64,000 bases of DNA from Paenibacillus sp. DCT19 (GTDB lineage: Bacteria > Bacillota > Bacilli > Paenibacillales > Paenibacillaceae). Below the pieces are notes generated by a model, which was not told the DNA's origin, did no database searches, and was given only the letters and a program-made list of their open reading frames with translations. The DNA lies in NCBI RefSeq assembly GCF_003268635.1, contig NZ_CP029639.1:5540001-5604000 (forward strand), written 5' to 3'. Both the position numbers and the translations under genes were made by a program. Shown one piece after another: positions 61,782 to 64,000 of the stretch (the first letter of the stretch is position 1; each line of letters starts with the position of its first letter).

Positions 61782-64000
61782 TTAATACAGACGGTTACCA
61801 CTCATAAACGTGTCTGTCTTGCCTTGCAGCTTCGCAAGTCGTTCCAAAACCTGTGCAGCCTCAGCAACGGTTACCTTGCGAGCAGGCATGAAGCGGCCTT
61901 CAATGGAAGGTAACAAGCCTAGCTTCAGGCTGAGCGAAACTGCGCCTTTGTTCGTCACAGCTCCTGCATCTGCGATGTTAGGCAAGTCAGAAGGTAGCGT
62001 GTAGAAACCCGCCAATTTCTCATACCGCAAGATCCGAACGAGTAACACTGCCAGCTCTTCGCGTGTCATTTCTTCTTGGGGATTCAAATTCTTCTCCGGG
62101 TCAGATCCACCTAACCAACGTTGATCAAGCAACGTTCGAATCGCTGGATAGTAAGGACTATCAGACGTAATGTCAGCGAAAGGCTTGTCATCACTGTCTC
62201 CGCCGTAATACATATCCATACTCGGATTGATGGCTCTGGCCAGATAGTTGAACCAGTCCCCTTTTGTAATCACTCGATCTGGCAGAATACGCCCTTGATC
62301 ATCAGCAATGAATACGCCGTGCTGAACCATGCTTGTAAGAGCAGTCTCTGCAACATGTCCTGCAATATCCGTAGGCTGTGTCTTGGAGGATGAATTCAAG
62401 TCTCCATACATACTTCTCCACTCACCCGTGTTGGCATCCAGTACCTCATACAGACCATAGATCGAGTTTTCACTACGTGTTGGCACGTATGCCAATTTGA
62501 TTCCCATAGGGACTGCTTCCCCATTCGTCATACCATATCCACCATAACGGGAATAGGCCAGAATCAATTGAATCTCTTTAAGATAAGTTGCCTTGGCATC
62601 CTCATAACTGATAGCAGGCTTCGCATCTGTAGGTAACTGCTCTGGAGTTGCAGTTACTCTCGCATAATATTCCGTGATAGAACCATCCTTCGCCACTTGA
62701 ACCTGTAGAGAATCGTCTTTTACTAAAATTCCATTCATATATCGTTTGAACAGAAACGTTCTTGTTCCATCCATTTCAATGACTGTGGACAGGCGGAACT
62801 GCTTCGCTGCATCTGGAGCAAGTGCAATAGCCGTATTGACCGCCAGCTTCTCCGCCTCTGCTTTGGTTACAGACTTACTGCTTGTCTCCTCTGTAGCTTC
62901 CGCTTCTGTCGTTCCTGGCATGATGCGCTGATACACGTTAAAACTGTAGATCTGTCCTGTCACTGCATCAACCTGTGCCGAGATATCTCTCATGAACATG
63001 TATGAAGCACTGGCATTGCGATTACTCCAGCTCAAACTCCAGACCTGACTATTAGGGCTTGCATAATAACCTTTGATCAGCTGGCTGTGGTCTAATTGAT
63101 ATCCTTTGGGAATGTCGAAATTCTTCTTAATTAAGCTCTCGGCTTGAGATGCATTCAATTTCTGTCCTGTATTCGGAACAAAAGCAGCTACACTTCCCTT
63201 TAAGGGTTCGTCCAGTTGCTCCGAATCGGACGTCATTTCTTCACCAGTCATCGGGTTAATTGGATTCAGCGTGTTAGCATCCAGCCCATTGCCTGAACTT
63301 TTAGGTAAATAGCCAAGGTAATACTTCTGCCCTTTGCGGGATGAGTAGCCATCTGGGGAAATATAAGCGAGCTCAACATCAAATTGCTCGTCAAATTTCT
63401 TCTTGGCCTGCTCGGCAGATAATTCCGGCTTCGATGAAGGGTAGTCGCTCTCAATGGTGCCTCGTGAGTAACCTGTAACTCTTCCCTGGTCATCAACGTT
63501 CACATAAGCTGTCTCAGCCTCTGATAACAGACCTTCATGCTTCAATTGGTAACGGTACTGATATTCGGTTCTGCCGAATAATGATTGTTGTACAGCGTAT
63601 GGATAGGATTCAGAAATAGCTAAAAATGCGTCTTTCTCTAAATCTGGTATCGCTTCATATAAAAATGCTTCAGCCAACTTCTCTGCTTCGGCCTCTGTCA
63701 CCTGGCTGTCTGATTCAGCACGCTGTTTGTCCAGCAGCTCCGAAGGCAGATGCACACTGAGTACCTCACCTGTGCCAGCATGTACAGTGGCGCTGAACCC
63801 CATGGAATGATTGCCTTCACGAATTCCAAAACCAATTTCCCACGCTTTATAATCTGGCGGCGGAAAAGAGTTCGGTGAATCGAAATTGGCAGATGTAATG
63901 GTTGCCTTTTGGAGCAACGGAAATAGTTTCAATATGTTATCACTGGCTTGCTTAGAGGAGATCTTAGCTCCTTCCGGCACATCACTGTTTACGACACTTA
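61782..64000 (-). CDS. YcdB/YcdC-repeat S-layer protein (5' end outside window)
   Basis: The frame is open through the right edge (SVVNSDVPEGAKISSKQA...), so the start is missing. The visible 738 or so residues have PepSY/YcdB-like repeats: SSKQASDNILKLF, TEAEAEKLAEAFLYEAIP, LSAEQAKKKFDEQF, LNASQAESLIKKNF, TKAEAEKLAVNTAI and YEDAKATYLKEI. Each is followed by a beta sheet, and the C-terminal 200 residues contain SLH-type domains (AETALTSMVQHGVFIADDQGRI, KPFADITSDSPYYPAIRTL, VTVAEAAQVLERL). The protein is probably attached to the cell wall. An internal GTG at 63980 is not a likely start. Confidence 0.9.
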   Translation of the reverse strand, partial: SVVNSDVPEGAKISSKQASDNILKLFPLLQKATITSANFDSPNSFPPPDYKAWEIGFGIREGNHSMGFSATVHAGTGEVLSVHLPSELLDKQRAESDSQVTEAEAEKLAEAFLYEAIPDLEKDAFLAISESYPYAVQQSLFGRTEYQYRYQLKHEGLLSEAETAYVNVDDQGRVTGYSRGTIESDYPSSKPELSAEQAKKKFDEQFDVELAYISPDGYSSRKGQKYYLGYLPKSSGNGLDANTLNPINPMTGEEMTSDSEQLDEPLKGSVAAFVPNTGQKLNASQAESLIKKNFDIPKGYQLDHSQLIKGYYASPNSQVWSLSWSNRNASASYMFMRDISAQVDAVTGQIYSFNVYQRIMPGTTEAEATEETSSKSVTKAEAEKLAVNTAIALAPDAAKQFRLSTVIEMDGTRTFLFKRYMNGILVKDDSLQVQVAKDGSITEYYARVTATPEQLPTDAKPAISYEDAKATYLKEIQLILAYSRYGGYGMTNGEAVPMGIKLAYVPTRSENSIYGLYEVLDANTGEWRSMYGDLNSSSKTQPTDIAGHVAETALTSMVQHGVFIADDQGRILPDRVITKGDWFNYLARAINPSMDMYYGGDSDDKPFADITSDSPYYPAIRTLLDQRWLGGSDPEKNLNPQEEMTREELAVLLVRILRYEKLAGFYTLPSDLPNIADAGAVTNKGAVSLSLKLGLLPSIEGRFMPARKVTVAEAAQVLERLAKLQGKTDTFMSGNRLY

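Overview
The window looks like chromosomal DNA of a Paenibacillus or close relative: a low-to-mid GC, endospore-forming Gram-positive bacterium. The evidence is a YyaC-type spore protease, perR-ygzB-ygxA leading into an rRNA operon (the gene order known from Bacillus subtilis), two S-layer-anchored proteins, a copper-amine-oxidase-like stalk domain, GatCAB and a YkpA-type ABC-F protein. Most genes are on the minus strand and nearly every transcription unit ends in a clear intrinsic terminator. There is no prophage, CRISPR array, tRNA or complete insertion sequence.

Layout. 1-4.3 kb: tandem rRNA promoters reading out of the left edge, then ygxA, ygzB, a frameshifted stalk/GH18 glycosidase and perR with a PerR box. 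4.3-7.8 kb: membrane proteins (DUF4097, MgtC/SapB) and a GNAT acetyltransferase. 8-11.3 kb: gatCAB with its own promoter. 11.5-15.7 kb: a large SLH protein with two sets of seven propeller-like repeats. 15.9-29 kb: housekeeping genes (MBL hydrolase, thioredoxin-like, DedA, O-antigen-ligase-like, methyltransferase, alpha/beta hydrolase, YyaC, pirin, asparaginase). 29-44 kb: a stress region described below. 45-49.5 kb: CDF transporter, ykpA, NAPE-PLD-like hydrolase. 49.5-52.3 kb: a cytochrome bd operon with two tiny membrane proteins. 52.5-56.4 kb: a divergent two-component pair. 57-60.3 kb: cvfC, then a lysine riboswitch in front of a lysP-type permease. 60.4-64 kb: a transglutaminase-like protein and an S-layer protein cut by the right edge.

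The centrepiece is a 9.4-kb minus-strand array (32.3-41.7 kb) controlling sigma-B. It holds a receiver-PP2C phosphatase (RsbY-like), a very large membrane hybrid kinase with three receivers (RsbK-like), a CheR-type methyltransferase (RsbM-like), a soluble receiver-kinase-receiver protein, then rsbV, rsbW and sigB. Around it I find five sites of the form GTTTC(A/G)-N14-GGGTAA-like, in front of rsbV and of four stress-type genes (GlsB/YeaQ, YflT/17M, DUF948, DUF1328). This suggests a local sigma-B regulon.

Two other patterns cut across the window. First, a non-coding repeat family with TGTTCAAAAAG ends occurs five times: two full copies of about 178 bp with conserved hairpins and three end-only remnants. 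One remnant sits directly behind the lysine aptamer. Second, five genes (the stalk/GH18 gene, the MBL hydrolase, the sigB start, a small basic protein and ykpA) are each broken in a way that one extra base in a homopolymer would repair. I read this mainly as sequence error, to be checked before any of them is called a pseudogene.
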